From Neofamilia massiliensis (GTDB taxonomy: Bacteria; Bacillota; Clostridia; Tissierellales; Peptoniphilaceae), in assembly GCF_001299475.1 (NCBI RefSeq), contig NZ_CYUJ01000002.1, positions 682,001-746,000 on the forward strand: 64,000 nt of DNA, written 5' to 3'. Below the pieces are notes generated by a model, which worked only from the letters and a program-made list of their open reading frames with translations, made no database searches and was not told where the DNA came from. Both the position numbers and the translations under genes were made by a program. How positions within the stretch are numbered: the first letter of the stretch is position 1; each line of letters starts with the position of its first letter. Below are positions 1 through 8,544 of the stretch, in pieces.

Positions 1-54
1 AAAGAAGAAATAGATGATCCTACAGTATTACACATACCAGATTGGTTAAAATAG
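1..54 (+). CDS. ftsZ: FtsZ, C-terminal end only (partial)
   Basis: Only the last 17 codons are in the window. They encode an acidic stretch followed by HIPDWLK and a TAG stop. This resembles the conserved C-terminal peptide of FtsZ (a short D/E-rich run, then IPxFL/W and a basic residue), which binds FtsA, SepF and other division partners. The position directly upstream of nrdR, behind a terminator, fits the end of a cell-division cluster. The call rests on this short tail alone, so it is likely but not certain. Confidence 0.6.
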   Translation, partial: KEEIDDPTVLHIPDWLK

Positions 55-74
55 TATAGTTTTAAAAATTAATG

Positions 75-114
75 CGCATTATTTCATACTTTAGTTGGAA
101 TAATGCGTTTTTTT
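75..114 (+). terminator. Rho-independent terminator after ftsZ
   Basis: A perfect 9-bp stem (CGCATTATT at 75-83 pairing with AATAATGCG at 99-107) with a 15-nt loop is followed by seven T residues. It ends the upstream transcript just before nrdR. Confidence 0.85.
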
Positions 115-136
115 ATCAAAATAAAGGAGGATAAAG

Positions 137-592
137 ATGAAATGTCCTTTTTGTGGATATATTGACTCCAAGGTTATAGACTCTCGTCCAACAGATGAAA
201 ATTCAACTATTAGACGCAGACGTGAGTGTTTAAAATGTAAAAAGAGATTTACAACCTATGAAAAAATTGAAAAGGTTCCAATTATAATTGTAAAAAAAGA
301 TGGAACTAGACAAAGCTACGACAGAGATAAGATTTTAAATGGCTTGATAAGGGCTTGTGAAAAAAGACCAGTATCATTAGATACTTTGGAAAAATCAGTT
401 GACAACATAGAAAAAACTATTTATAACTCTATGGACAAAGAAATTAGCTCTATGGATATAGGAAACTTGGTTATGGAAGAACTTAAAAAAATTGACCAAG
501 TAGCTTATGTACGCTTTGCTTCTGTTTATAGAGAGTTTAAAGATATAGACACCTTTATGAAAGAGTTACAGTCAATTAAGGAAGAGGCTTAA
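137..592 (+). CDS. nrdR: Transcriptional repressor NrdR
   Basis: NrdR is a zinc-finger/ATP-cone repressor that senses ATP/dATP and controls ribonucleotide reductase genes. The 151-residue length is typical. The N-terminal zinc ribbon has Cys3, Cys6, Cys31 and Cys34, with the basic RRRRE stretch between the pairs. The ATP-cone domain starts near residue 46 ([11 protein letters not shown], then YDRDKI). The start is set by an AAAGGAGG site six bases upstream. rarA follows after three bases, so the two are probably co-transcribed. No NrdR boxes or nrd genes are visible in the window. Confidence 0.96.
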   Translation: MKCPFCGYIDSKVIDSRPTDENSTIRRRRECLKCKKRFTTYEKIEKVPIIIVKKDGTRQSYDRDKILNGLIRACEKRPVSLDTLEKSVDNIEKTIYNSMDKEISSMDIGNLVMEELKKIDQVAYVRFASVYREFKDIDTFMKELQSIKEEA

Positions 593-595
593 TCA

Positions 596-1903
596 ATGAA
601 TGATTTATTTGATTTATCTTATCAAATGAATAGAAAAAATCTAGAGCCTCTTGCAGAAAAATTTAGACCAAAAACCCTAGATGAATTTGTAGGTCAAGGG
701 CACATTGTTGGTCAGGGTAAGTTATTAAATAGACTTATTTCAGCTGACAGAATTACTTCAATGATTTTTTATGGTCCACCAGGAACAGGAAAGACAACTC
801 TTGCTTCTATTATAGCCAACACAACCTCAGATAATTTTGTGAAGCTGTCTGCAGTTTCAGCAGGAGTTAAAGACATAAAATCTATAATATCTGTAGCTGA
901 ATCAGACTTAAAACTTTATCAGAAGAAGACAATTTTATTTGTAGATGAAATTCACAGGTTTAATAAGGCCCAACAAGATGTGCTCTTACCCTTTGTAGAA
1001 AAGGGAATAATAATTTTAATTGGAGCCACAACAGAAAATCCAATTTTTGAAGTAAACAAGGCCTTGCTTTCTAGGTCTAGGATAATAGAATTTAAAGCCC
1101 TTGAAAAAGAAGACTTAGACAAACTAATAGATAGGGTTTTAGGAGACAAGGACAAGGGATATGGAAATAAAAAAATTATTTTTGAGCCAGGAGCTAGAAA
1201 CTATCTCCTTAGCCATGTAGAGGGAGATGGAAGAAATCTTTTGAATACCTTAGAACTTGCTGTAATTACAACGCCTGCAGATGAAGAGGGAAATATTCAC
1301 ATAGACATTGATGTAATTTCTAACTGCATCCAAAATGTAAATCTTCGCTACGACAAAGATGGAGATCAGCACTACAATATAATTTCAGCCTTTATAAAAT
1401 CTATAAGAGGTTCAGATCCAGATGCTGCAATCTATTACTTAGCTCTAATGTTATCTTCAGGTGAAGACCCAAAATTTATTGCAAGGAGACTTATTATTTC
1501 TGCGGCAGAGGACATTGGACTTGCAGACCCTAAGGCATTGACAATTGCAACAGCCTGTTTTGATGCAGTTAATTTTATTGGCATGCCTGAAGGGAGAATT
1601 CCCCTAGCTGAAGCTACAGTTTATTTAGCAACTGCTCCTAAGTCTAACTCTGCTTATGAGGCGATAAACAGGGCCATGGCCTATGTTGAGTCTAATAAGT
1701 CCTTAGAAGTTCCAGAGCATTTAAAAAACATTCATGTTAACAAGGACAAGGCCCAAGAAAAATATAAATATCCTCATGCCTATGAAGGCGCCTATGTTTC
1801 GCAAAAATATTTAGAAAAAGATTTGAAATTCTATGAGGCCAAAGACCTAGGCTTTGAAAAAGATATTGTAAATAGACTTAGAAACCTAAAAAAATTAAAA
1901 TAA
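596..1903 (+). CDS. rarA: Replication-associated recombination protein RarA (MgsA family AAA+ ATPase)
   Basis: RarA is a clamp-loader-like AAA+ ATPase that acts at stalled replication forks. The 435-residue protein carries Walker A (GPPGTGKTT, residues 60-68) and Walker B (FVDEIHRF, around 115-122). It has sensor-1 (GATTENP) and an arginine-finger region (LLSRSRI). The C-terminal half is the MgsA-type tetramerisation domain (EDIGLADP, YLATAPKSN). All motifs are intact and the length matches the family. It sits three bases after nrdR and uses an AAGGAAGAGG ribosome binding site overlapping the nrdR end. Confidence 0.95.
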   Translation: MNDLFDLSYQMNRKNLEPLAEKFRPKTLDEFVGQGHIVGQGKLLNRLISADRITSMIFYGPPGTGKTTLASIIANTTSDNFVKLSAVSAGVKDIKSIISVAESDLKLYQKKTILFVDEIHRFNKAQQDVLLPFVEKGIIILIGATTENPIFEVNKALLSRSRIIEFKALEKEDLDKLIDRVLGDKDKGYGNKKIIFEPGARNYLLSHVEGDGRNLLNTLELAVITTPADEEGNIHIDIDVISNCIQNVNLRYDKDGDQHYNIISAFIKSIRGSDPDAAIYYLALMLSSGEDPKFIARRLIISAAEDIGLADPKALTIATACFDAVNFIGMPEGRIPLAEATVYLATAPKSNSAYEAINRAMAYVESNKSLEVPEHLKNIHVNKDKAQEKYKYPHAYEGAYVSQKYLEKDLKFYEAKDLGFEKDIVNRLRNLKKLK

Positions 1904-1906
1904 TCC

Positions 1907-1935
1907 TAGACAGTACACCGCTAACGTTGTATAAT
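1907..1935 (+). promoter_or_regulatory. Sigma-A-type promoter for rpmE
   Basis: TAGACA (-35, 1907-1912) and a perfect TATAAT (-10, 1930-1935) are separated by 17 bp. Transcription would begin about 90 bp before the rpmE start. Confidence 0.75.
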
Positions 1936-2033
1936 GTAGTAGTTACGTTTATGACTTTAAAAATATTTGAAGATTTTTAGAGTTTATGATAAAATTATTA
2001 AATGAGTTATTAAGTGAATCAGAGGTGATAATA

Positions 2034-2234
2034 ATGAAAAAAGATATACATCCAAAGTACCAAGAAGCAACAGTTATTTGTGCTTGTGGAAATACTTTTA
2101 AGACAGGATCTACAAAACCAGAACTTAGAGTAGAAGTTTGCTCAGAATGTCATCCTTTCTTTACTGGCAAACAAAAAACTAGTGAAGCTGGCGGTAGAGT
2201 AGAGAAATTTAACAAAAAGTACAAAAGAAACTAA
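2034..2234 (+). CDS. rpmE: 50S ribosomal protein L31 (zinc-binding form)
   Basis: L31 is a small protein of the large ribosomal subunit. The 66-residue product begins [10 protein letters not shown] and carries the CxC and CxxC zinc ligands (CACG, then CSEC), followed by HPFFTGKQ, which marks the zinc-containing form. I chose the start at 2034 rather than the in-frame ATG at 1986, because 2034 lies just after an AGAGGTGATA site and gives the normal family N-terminus. The order rpmE-(yqhQ)-prmC-prfA is common in Firmicutes. Confidence 0.95.
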   Translation: MKKDIHPKYQEATVICACGNTFKTGSTKPELRVEVCSECHPFFTGKQKTSEAGGRVEKFNKKYKRN

Positions 2235-2237
2235 GAA

Positions 2238-2273
2238 AATAAGGGTTGGTATTTTATACTAACCTTATTTTTA
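2238..2273 (+). terminator. Terminator after rpmE
   Basis: An imperfect hairpin (AATAAGGGTTGGTA against TACTAACCTTATT, one bulge) is followed by a short T run. It probably reduces read-through into the DUF1385 gene. Confidence 0.7.
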
Positions 2274-2300
2274 TGAAAATTTTTAATTTACAGGTGGAAA

Positions 2301-3194
2301 ATGAAAAAAACAAGTATAGGCGGTCAAGCTTTAATTGAAGGCATTATGATGAGAGGACCATCTCAAGTTGCTATTGCAGTTAGAAAACCTGACAATGAAA
2401 TAGTAACCAAGGTTGACCAGACTAAGAGCATAATTAAAAAAAGTAAAATTTTAGGCCTTCCTTTTATAAGGGGAGTTGTTGCCTTAGGAGAAGCTATGGT
2501 AACAGGAGTTTCTGCCCTAATGTATTCAGCATCATTTTGGGAAGATGAAGAAGAGGACGGAAAGTCTAGTGAGCTTACAGGCCTTCAAACCTTTGGAATT
2601 ATAGCTTCATCATTTTTAATGGCCATGGCTTTATTTATGCTTTTACCAAATTTAATAACTAGCTTTTTTATGAGATATACAGATAGTCCCTTAGCTTTAA
2701 ATATTATAGAAGGGATTCTTAGGCTTACAATATTTTTTATTTATCTAATTTATGTCTCAAAACTTGAAGACATAAAGAGAGTTTTTGAATACCATGGAGC
2801 CGAGCACAAGTCTATTCACTGCTATGAAAATGGCCTTGATTTAACTGTGGAAAATATAAGAAAGTTTCCTATTATGCACAAGAGATGTGGAACGTCTTTT
2901 TTGTTTATGGTTATGTTTATTTCTATAATAGTCTTGTCATTTTTTGGTTGGCCAAATTTAGTTATGAGAATAGTTTCTAGAATTATTGCCTTGCCAATAG
3001 TTGCAGGAATATCCTATGAAGTCAACAAACTAATAGGAAAATATGACAACAAACTGTGCTCAGCCTTGGCCTATCCAGGTTTAATGATCCAAAAACTTGC
3101 GACAGTAAAGGAGCCAGACGATAGCCAAATTGAAGTTGCCATTGCAGCCCTTAAACTTGTTCTGCCAAAAGATGGAGAAGATGACTCATGGTAA
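2301..3194 (+). CDS. yqhQ: DUF1385 family membrane protein (YqhQ-like)
   Basis: The function of this family is not established. The 297-residue protein opens with the family signature GGQALIEGIMMRGP. It has several hydrophobic segments (around residues 95-125, 135-155 and 200-250). In the middle is the conserved EYHGAEHKSIHCYE segment, whose His and Glu residues look metal-binding, followed by MHKRCGTSF. It precedes and overlaps prmC by seven bases, a widespread Firmicute arrangement. The Shine-Dalgarno AGGTGG lies unusually close to the ATG (three bases), but no better start exists. Confidence 0.9.
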   Translation: MKKTSIGGQALIEGIMMRGPSQVAIAVRKPDNEIVTKVDQTKSIIKKSKILGLPFIRGVVALGEAMVTGVSALMYSASFWEDEEEDGKSSELTGLQTFGIIASSFLMAMALFMLLPNLITSFFMRYTDSPLALNIIEGILRLTIFFIYLIYVSKLEDIKRVFEYHGAEHKSIHCYENGLDLTVENIRKFPIMHKRCGTSFLFMVMFISIIVLSFFGWPNLVMRIVSRIIALPIVAGISYEVNKLIGKYDNKLCSALAYPGLMIQKLATVKEPDDSQIEVAIAALKLVLPKDGEDDSW

Positions 3195-4018
3195 TAAGAG
3201 AAGCTATTGAATTTGGAAAAGACAAACTAAAAGATTCTTTATACACAGACCCAATAAAGGAAAGTAGATTTATACTTTCTTTTTTGCTAAATAAGGACCT
3301 AAGTTTTATATTAATTAATCCAGATTATGAACTGGAAGAAAAAATATCTGAGGACTTTACAAATATTATTATAAAAAGACAAGCAGGCCAGCCTCTAGCT
3401 TATTTACTTAAGACTGCAAATTTTTATGGCAGAGACTTTTATGTAGACCAAAGGGTTTTAATTCCAAGATGGGACACAGAAAACTTAGTTGAACAAGTTT
3501 TAGACCTTGCTAAGACAATTGAAAGTCCTGAAATTTTAGAAATTGGAGCAGGATCTGGAGCTATATCTATAACAATGGGCCTAGAAATACCAGAAGCTAA
3601 GATTAATGGAGTTGACATTTCAGATGAGGCCTTAGAAGTTTGTAATATTAATTTAGAAAGATACAAAAACTCCAAAGTCAAATTTTTTAAATCAAATTTG
3701 TATGAAAATATTTCTGGCCATTATGATATAATAATTTCAAACCCACCTTATATAAAAAGATCAGATTTAGAGGACTTACAAAGAGAGGTAAAAAATGAAC
3801 CCCTTAATGCCCTAGATGGTGGGGAAGATGGTTTAGACTTTTATAGGGATATTATAAAGTTTGCAAAAGACTATTTAAAAGAATCTGCTTACTTAGTTTT
3901 TGAACTAGGAGCAGGTCAATATAAAGACGTGAAAAATATTTTACTAGCCAATAATTTTTCAACCATTGGATATAAAAAAGATTTACAGGGAATTATTAGA
4001 GTTATTTGGGCTAGTTAA
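3188..4018 (+). CDS. prmC: Peptide chain release factor N5-glutamine methyltransferase PrmC
   Basis: PrmC methylates the glutamine of the GGQ motif in release factors, using S-adenosylmethionine. The 276-residue protein has an N-terminal helical domain and a Rossmann methyltransferase domain. The latter shows the SAM-binding EIGAGSGAI, the acidic strand end GVDIS, and the catalytic NPPY motif (SNPPYIK). It sits directly before prfA, its substrate gene, and overlaps yqhQ. Length is normal. Confidence 0.95.
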   Translation: MVIREAIEFGKDKLKDSLYTDPIKESRFILSFLLNKDLSFILINPDYELEEKISEDFTNIIIKRQAGQPLAYLLKTANFYGRDFYVDQRVLIPRWDTENLVEQVLDLAKTIESPEILEIGAGSGAISITMGLEIPEAKINGVDISDEALEVCNINLERYKNSKVKFFKSNLYENISGHYDIIISNPPYIKRSDLEDLQREVKNEPLNALDGGEDGLDFYRDIIKFAKDYLKESAYLVFELGAGQYKDVKNILLANNFSTIGYKKDLQGIIRVIWAS

Positions 4019-4029
4019 GGAGGATATAA

Positions 4030-5097
4030 ATGTACGAAAATTTACAAGTATTTGAAGATAGGTTTGTTGAGTTAGAAAAATCTATGATTGATCCAGAAGT
4101 ACTTGCTGACTCAAGAAAGCTTCAAGAAACAGCCAAGGAACACGCTGACCTAAAAGATATTGTAGAAAAATATAGAGAGTACAAGAACCTAACTGAAAAC
4201 CTAGAAGAGACCAAGCTAATGTTTGATGATAAATTAGATCCAGAAATGCGTGAAATGGTCAACGAAGAAGTTAGAAACCTAGAAAAATCCATTGAAGAAG
4301 TAGAAGAAGAGATAAAAATTCTCCTAGTACCTAAGGATGAAAATGACGATAAAAACGTTATAATTGAAATTCGAGCTGGAGCAGGTGGAGATGAAGCTGC
4401 TCTTTTTGCTGGAGTATTATTTAGGATGTATACCATGTATGCTGAAAGTCACAGGTGGAAGGTAGATCTTATGAACACCAATGAAATTGGCATAGGTGGC
4501 TACAAGGAAGTAATCTTTATGGTAAATGGCCATGGAGCCTATTCAAAACTAAAATACGAGTCTGGAGTTCACAGGGTCCAAAGGGTTCCTGAAACAGAAT
4601 CATCAGGAAGAATTCATACCTCAACTGTTACAGTAGCAGTTCTTCCTGAAGCAGAAGAAGTTGAAATAGAAATTAACCCACAAGACGTTAGGGTAGATGT
4701 ATTTAGATCATCTGGAAATGGTGGCCAATCAGTTAATACAACAGACTCAGCTGTAAGACTAACTCATATTCCAACAGGTATAGTTATATCCTGCCAAGAT
4801 GAAAAGTCTCAGCTTAAAAACAAAGACAAGGCCATGAAGATTTTAAAGGCAAAACTTTACGAACAAATGCAAGCTGAACAAGCAAAAGAGCTTTCAGACG
4901 AAAAGAGATCTCAAGTTGGAACAGGTGATAGGTCAGAAAGAATTAGAACTTACAACTATCCTCAAGGCAGAATTACAGACCACAGAATTAATAAGACCAT
5001 CCACCAAATTGACAACTTCTTAGATGGTGACCTTGACGAAATGATAGACGAACTAACAGCCTTTGATCAAACTCAAAAAATGGAAATGATGGCTTAA
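4030..5097 (+). CDS. prfA: Peptide chain release factor 1
   Basis: RF1 terminates translation at UAA and UAG. The 355-residue protein has the peptidyl-hydrolysis GGQ motif ([10 protein letters not shown]) and the PxT-type anticodon element ([10 protein letters not shown] region). A PCRF domain lies at the N-terminus. A strong AAGGAGG site sits seven bases before the ATG. It is the last gene of the rpmE-yqhQ-prmC-prfA group. No clear hairpin follows before the rubrerythrin promoter. Confidence 0.97.
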   Translation: MYENLQVFEDRFVELEKSMIDPEVLADSRKLQETAKEHADLKDIVEKYREYKNLTENLEETKLMFDDKLDPEMREMVNEEVRNLEKSIEEVEEEIKILLVPKDENDDKNVIIEIRAGAGGDEAALFAGVLFRMYTMYAESHRWKVDLMNTNEIGIGGYKEVIFMVNGHGAYSKLKYESGVHRVQRVPETESSGRIHTSTVTVAVLPEAEEVEIEINPQDVRVDVFRSSGNGGQSVNTTDSAVRLTHIPTGIVISCQDEKSQLKNKDKAMKILKAKLYEQMQAEQAKELSDEKRSQVGTGDRSERIRTYNYPQGRITDHRINKTIHQIDNFLDGDLDEMIDELTAFDQTQKMEMMA

Positions 5098-5141
5098 GAT
5101 AAAGCTCACTAAGATCTTAAAACAAGGTGGAAAAGTTAAAA

Positions 5142-5156
5142 ATAGAATGATTCTAA
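5142..5156. promoter_or_regulatory. PerR-like box upstream of rubrerythrin
   Basis: The 15-bp sequence ATAGAATGATTCTAA contains the palindrome TAGAAT-G-ATTCTA. It matches the Bacillus PerR consensus TTAnAATnATTnTAA at every fixed position except the first base. It ends three bases before the -35 hexamer. This suggests peroxide-responsive repression of rubrerythrin. No PerR gene is in the window, so the regulator is inferred. Confidence 0.65.
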
Positions 5157-5159
5157 TAT

Positions 5160-5188
5160 TTGACTTTTTAAAATACATCTTGTATAAT
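5160..5188 (+). promoter_or_regulatory. Sigma-A-type promoter for rubrerythrin
   Basis: TTGACT (5160-5165), a 17-bp spacer, and TATAAT (5183-5188). The PerR-like box abuts its upstream edge. Confidence 0.85.
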
Positions 5189-5223
5189 ATAGAAGAATTA
5201 ATATAATAGGAGGATTTATTACA

Positions 5224-5772
5224 ATGGTAAGAGCAATGACACAAGATAACTTAAGATCAGCCTTTGGTGGAGAATCTCAAGCTCATATGAGATACAGAAT
5301 CTGGGCAACAACAGCAAAAAAAGAAGGTTTTGAAAATGTTGCAAGACTTTTCAACGCAACTTCTGATGCTGAACAAGTACATGCAACTCTTCACTTTAAA
5401 GTTTTAAAAGACTGTGCTGGAGACTTTGCTGTAACATCAGGAGCAGGCTTTGGACTTTCTTCTACATCAGACAACCTACAAGGTGCTATTAACGGAGAAT
5501 TACACGAAGCTGAAGAAATGTATCCTGCCTTTATAGCTGTTGCAGAACTTCAAGAAGAAAAAGAAGCAATTAAGGCTTTTAGATTTGCAATCGAAGCAGA
5601 AAAAGTTCACGCTGAAAGATTCCAAACAGCAAAAGATGCAGTAGATGCTGGAAAAGACCTTGATGTTGAAAAAATTTACTTATGCCCAGTATGCGGCTAT
5701 ATTGGATTTGATCCTGCAGAAGAAACATGTCCAATATGCGGAGCAAAAAAGGCAGTTTTTATTGAATATTAA
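5224..5772 (+). CDS. rbr: Rubrerythrin
   Basis: Rubrerythrin reduces hydrogen peroxide in the cytoplasm of anaerobes, using a diiron centre and a rubredoxin-like iron. The 182-residue protein has a ferritin-like four-helix domain with two E/H ligand sets (GGESQAHMRY, then EAEKVHAERF). The C-terminal rubredoxin domain has two Cys pairs, CPVCGY and CPICGA. Length is typical. It stands alone between a strong promoter with a PerR-like box and a perfect terminator, so it should be a single-gene stress-response unit. Confidence 0.96.
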   Translation: MVRAMTQDNLRSAFGGESQAHMRYRIWATTAKKEGFENVARLFNATSDAEQVHATLHFKVLKDCAGDFAVTSGAGFGLSSTSDNLQGAINGELHEAEEMYPAFIAVAELQEEKEAIKAFRFAIEAEKVHAERFQTAKDAVDAGKDLDVEKIYLCPVCGYIGFDPAEETCPICGAKKAVFIEY

Positions 5773-5784
5773 TCATAAGAAAAG

Positions 5785-5811
5785 AAGTTGGACTTGGATC
5801 CAACTTTTTTT
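5785..5811 (+). terminator. Terminator after rubrerythrin
   Basis: A perfect 8-bp stem (AAGTTGGA and TCCAACTT, loop CTTGGA) runs into a T tract. Confidence 0.9.
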
Positions 5812-5842
5812 ATGCCATAAAATACTTATAAATATATTTTTA

Positions 5843-5851
5843 TGGTATAAT
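5843..5851 (+). promoter_or_regulatory. Extended -10 promoter before the decarboxylase gene
   Basis: TGGTATAAT is a perfect -10 with the upstream TGN extension. The -35 position is weak. It lies about 38 bp before the start codon and would drive the decarboxylase-tmk-darA-holB-ricT run. Confidence 0.65.
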
Positions 5852-5888
5852 AAGGGCAATAATATTGTTATTGGAGGTAATAAACTTA

Positions 5889-7301
5889 ATGAAGACACCT
5901 GTAATGGATGCATTAAAAAAACTAGTTGAAGAAGATAGCATATCTTTTCACTTTCCAGGCCACAAGGGCAGGACTACTAATATAGATTGGAAAAAGCTAA
6001 TGCCAATGATGGATACAACAGAAACAAGAGGTATGGACAATCTCCTTGACCCAAATGGAATAATAAAAGAATCTCAAGACGAAGCTGCAAAAGTTTTTGG
6101 AGCAAAGAAGACCTTTTATGTACCTAATGGTTCAACTGGATCCAACTATATAGCCTTATCTGTTGTTTGCCAAAGAGGAGACAAGATTTTAGTTCAAAGA
6201 AATTGTCACAAATCAATTTATAATAGTATGATTCTAAATGACCTAAGACCTGTTTATGTTTATCCCAACTTTAACAACTTATATGAATCCACAACTGGTG
6301 TCAGACCTGAAGATATAAAGGACGCCTTAGATAAAGACCCTGATATAAAGGCTGTATGTTTAACTAGCCCAAACTATTATGGAATTTGTTCAGACATAGA
6401 AGCTATAGCAAAAATTGTTCACGACAGGGAAAAAATTTTAATAGTTGATGAAGCCCACGGACCTCATATAAAGTTTTCTGAAAGATATCCTAAGTCAGCT
6501 ATAGACTCTGGAGCTGACCTTGTAATTCACTCAACCCACAAAACTCTACCAAGTATAACTCAAACATCAATGCTACACATTTGTTCAGATAGAATTGACA
6601 TAAACACAGTTAGAGACAGGTTTCAACTTTATACAACAACAAGTCCATCCTATCTCTTCACTGTTTCCAATGAAATGGCTACAGCCTATATGGAAGTAGA
6701 AGGAAGAAATAGACTAGACGACATGTATGACTATATAGTCGACCTAAGAAAGAGACTAGAAGCAATTGATGGGGTAAGTGTTTTACAAAAAGACCCAGAT
6801 GATGAGACAATATTTGATTTAGATATATCTAGAATTTTAATTGGCCTTAGAGGTTACAAGGGAACTGAGCTTATGGATATTCTTTACAGGGACTACAACA
6901 TTAGAATGGAAATGAATGACTACTATTCAACTCTAGCTATGTCAACTGTAATGAACACCAAAGAAGACTTTGAAAAATTATATGAGGCAGTAAAAGATAT
7001 TGCCAAAAGAGAGAAGAGAAAAGCCTTAGAAAAACTTTCAATAGATATGCCAAGGCCAACTATAGCCATGAGTCCAGCTCAAGCATATTTTTCTAAGAAA
7101 AAACTAGTAGACTTAAAGGATTCTATTGGTAAAGTAGTAGCTACATCAGTTATTCCTTATCCACCAGGAGTTCCACTACTTGCAACTGGAGAGCTAATAA
7201 CAAAGGAACTTTACGATTATTTAATGTTCTTATTAGAAAATAACATTAATATAGTAAACTTATCTGAAGATAAAAAACAAATATTGGTGGTAGAAGATTG
7301 A
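5889..7301 (+). CDS. PLP-dependent Orn/Lys/Arg decarboxylase family protein (YaaO-like)
   Basis: This is a fold-type I PLP enzyme of the basic amino acid decarboxylase group. The 470-residue protein shows the N-terminal HFPGHKG motif, the substrate/PLP loop NGSTGSN, the PLP Asp in VDEAHG, and the PLP lysine motif HSTHKTL. The C-terminal domain (SPAQAYFSKK, IPYPPGVPLL) is typical of Bacillus SpeA/YaaO. Exact substrate (arginine, lysine or ornithine) cannot be told. I chose 5889 because GGAGGT lies ten bases upstream; an in-frame start at 5865 lies upstream of that site. It overlaps tmk, as in the Bacillus yaaO-tmk pair. Confidence 0.9.
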   Translation: MKTPVMDALKKLVEEDSISFHFPGHKGRTTNIDWKKLMPMMDTTETRGMDNLLDPNGIIKESQDEAAKVFGAKKTFYVPNGSTGSNYIALSVVCQRGDKILVQRNCHKSIYNSMILNDLRPVYVYPNFNNLYESTTGVRPEDIKDALDKDPDIKAVCLTSPNYYGICSDIEAIAKIVHDREKILIVDEAHGPHIKFSERYPKSAIDSGADLVIHSTHKTLPSITQTSMLHICSDRIDINTVRDRFQLYTTTSPSYLFTVSNEMATAYMEVEGRNRLDDMYDYIVDLRKRLEAIDGVSVLQKDPDDETIFDLDISRILIGLRGYKGTELMDILYRDYNIRMEMNDYYSTLAMSTVMNTKEDFEKLYEAVKDIAKREKRKALEKLSIDMPRPTIAMSPAQAYFSKKKLVDLKDSIGKVVATSVIPYPPGVPLLATGELITKELYDYLMFLLENNINIVNLSEDKKQILVVED

Positions 7302-7924
7302 AAGGTTATTTTTTAGCATTAGAAGGACCTGACGGGTCTGGAAAGTCGACAATAGCAAAGCTTTTACAAAGAGAATTAGAAGAAAAATATAAATTTCAAA
7401 TTGTTTTAACTAGAGAACCTGGTGGAACAAAAATAGGAGAAGATATAAGGGAAATTTTACTTTCAACAGCCAATATGGAAATGGGAAATAGGACAGAAGC
7501 ATTATTATATGCTGCCTCAAGAGCCCAACACGTCGAGGAAAAAATTCTTCCCTTAGTTGAATCTGGTCAGTTTGTAATTTCCGACAGATATATTTTTTCT
7601 TCCCTGGCCTACCAAGGATTTTCTAGAAAGCTAGGCATTGATGAGGTTATGGATATAAATATCTTTGCTACAAACGGCTTTTATCCAGATAGGATTATAT
7701 TTTTTGACCTAGATTATAACCTAGGCTTAGAAAGAAAATTTGCCCAAAAAGAAGGGGACAGGCTAGAAATAGCAGGAGATGACTTTCATAAAAATGTTTA
7801 TGAAGGCTACAAGGAAGCAATAAAAAAATATCCAAATAAGGTTAAAAAAGTAGATGCATCTAAGCCAGTAGAAGAAGTTTTTAAAAGTTGCTTAGAAATT
7901 ATTAAGGAGGATTTAAATTTATGA
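7298..7924 (+). CDS. tmk: Thymidylate kinase
   Basis: Tmk phosphorylates dTMP to dTDP. The 208-residue protein has the P-loop GPDGSGKST near residue 9, the DR-Y motif (SDRYIFSSLAYQG), and the TREPGGT segment that binds the dTMP phosphate. The start codon is TTG, overlapping the TGA of the decarboxylase gene; GGTGG lies just upstream. It overlaps darA by four bases at the 3' end, so translation is coupled. Confidence 0.96.
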   Translation: MKGYFLALEGPDGSGKSTIAKLLQRELEEKYKFQIVLTREPGGTKIGEDIREILLSTANMEMGNRTEALLYAASRAQHVEEKILPLVESGQFVISDRYIFSSLAYQGFSRKLGIDEVMDINIFATNGFYPDRIIFFDLDYNLGLERKFAQKEGDRLEIAGDDFHKNVYEGYKEAIKKYPNKVKKVDASKPVEEVFKSCLEIIKEDLNL

Positions 7925-8250
7925 AACTAATTGTTGCAATAGTCCAAGACGAAGACTCAGCTATACTTTTAGATGACTTAATGGAAGCTGATTATAGGGT
8001 TACAAAACTTGCATCAACAGGTGGATTTTTAAAAAGTGGAAATACCACCTTGCTTATAGGTATTGATGAAGAAGAACGAATTAATAAGTGTATAGAAATT
8101 ATTAATAGAAATTGTAAGAGAAGAGAAGTTACATCAACACTAATGAACCTTTCTATTCAAGGTGACGGCTATATGCCATACCCATTAGAAGTTACTGTTG
8201 GTGGAGCTAATATATTTATTTTAGACGTAGATGAACACGTTGTTTATTAG
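7921..8250 (+). CDS. darA: Cyclic-di-AMP receptor DarA (PstA/YaaQ, PII-like)
   Basis: DarA is a small trimeric PII-like protein that binds c-di-AMP. The 109-residue product begins MKLIVAIVQDED and has the conserved loop TKLASTGGFLKSGNTTLLIG, which lines the ligand pocket in this family. It also has the late segment GYMPYPLEVTVGGANIF, forming part of the large B-loop. All family landmarks are present. It is preceded by AAGGAGG inside the end of tmk and followed by a shorter paralogue after nine bases. Confidence 0.93.
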   Translation: MKLIVAIVQDEDSAILLDDLMEADYRVTKLASTGGFLKSGNTTLLIGIDEEERINKCIEIINRNCKRREVTSTLMNLSIQGDGYMPYPLEVTVGGANIFILDVDEHVVY

Positions 8251-8259
8251 AGGTGAAAG

Positions 8260-8544
8260 ATGAAATTAATAATAGCAATTATTCAAGATAAATTTGTAAA
8301 CACACTAATTAGAAACTTTTTAGATGAAAATATAAAAATAACCAAACTATCTTCAACAGGTGGATTTTTAAAAAGTGGCAACTCTACATTCTTAATAGGA
8401 GTAGAAGAGAGCGAACTAGAAAAAGCAAAAATGATTATAAAAAATTCAGTAAAATCAGAAGTCATCAAAGAAAATGACGAAGAACTAAAGGTATCTGGAG
8501 CCCACTTATTTATAGTTGATGTAGAAAAAAATATAGTTTTATAA
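8260..8544 (+). CDS. DarA-like paralogue with a shortened loop
   Basis: A second PII-like protein of 94 residues, clearly homologous to the preceding DarA (MKLIIAIIQDKF; TKLSSTGGFLKSGNSTFLIG; HLFIVDVEKNIV). It keeps the N-terminal ligand-loop signature but lacks about 15 residues that include the GYMPYPLEV segment of the first copy. It may therefore bind a different ligand, or bind c-di-AMP differently, or form mixed trimers with DarA. In Bacillus this position, between yaaQ and holB, is occupied by the unrelated yaaR. Its TAA overlaps the holB ATG. Confidence 0.85.
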   Translation: MKLIIAIIQDKFVNTLIRNFLDENIKITKLSSTGGFLKSGNSTFLIGVEESELEKAKMIIKNSVKSEVIKENDEELKVSGAHLFIVDVEKNIVL

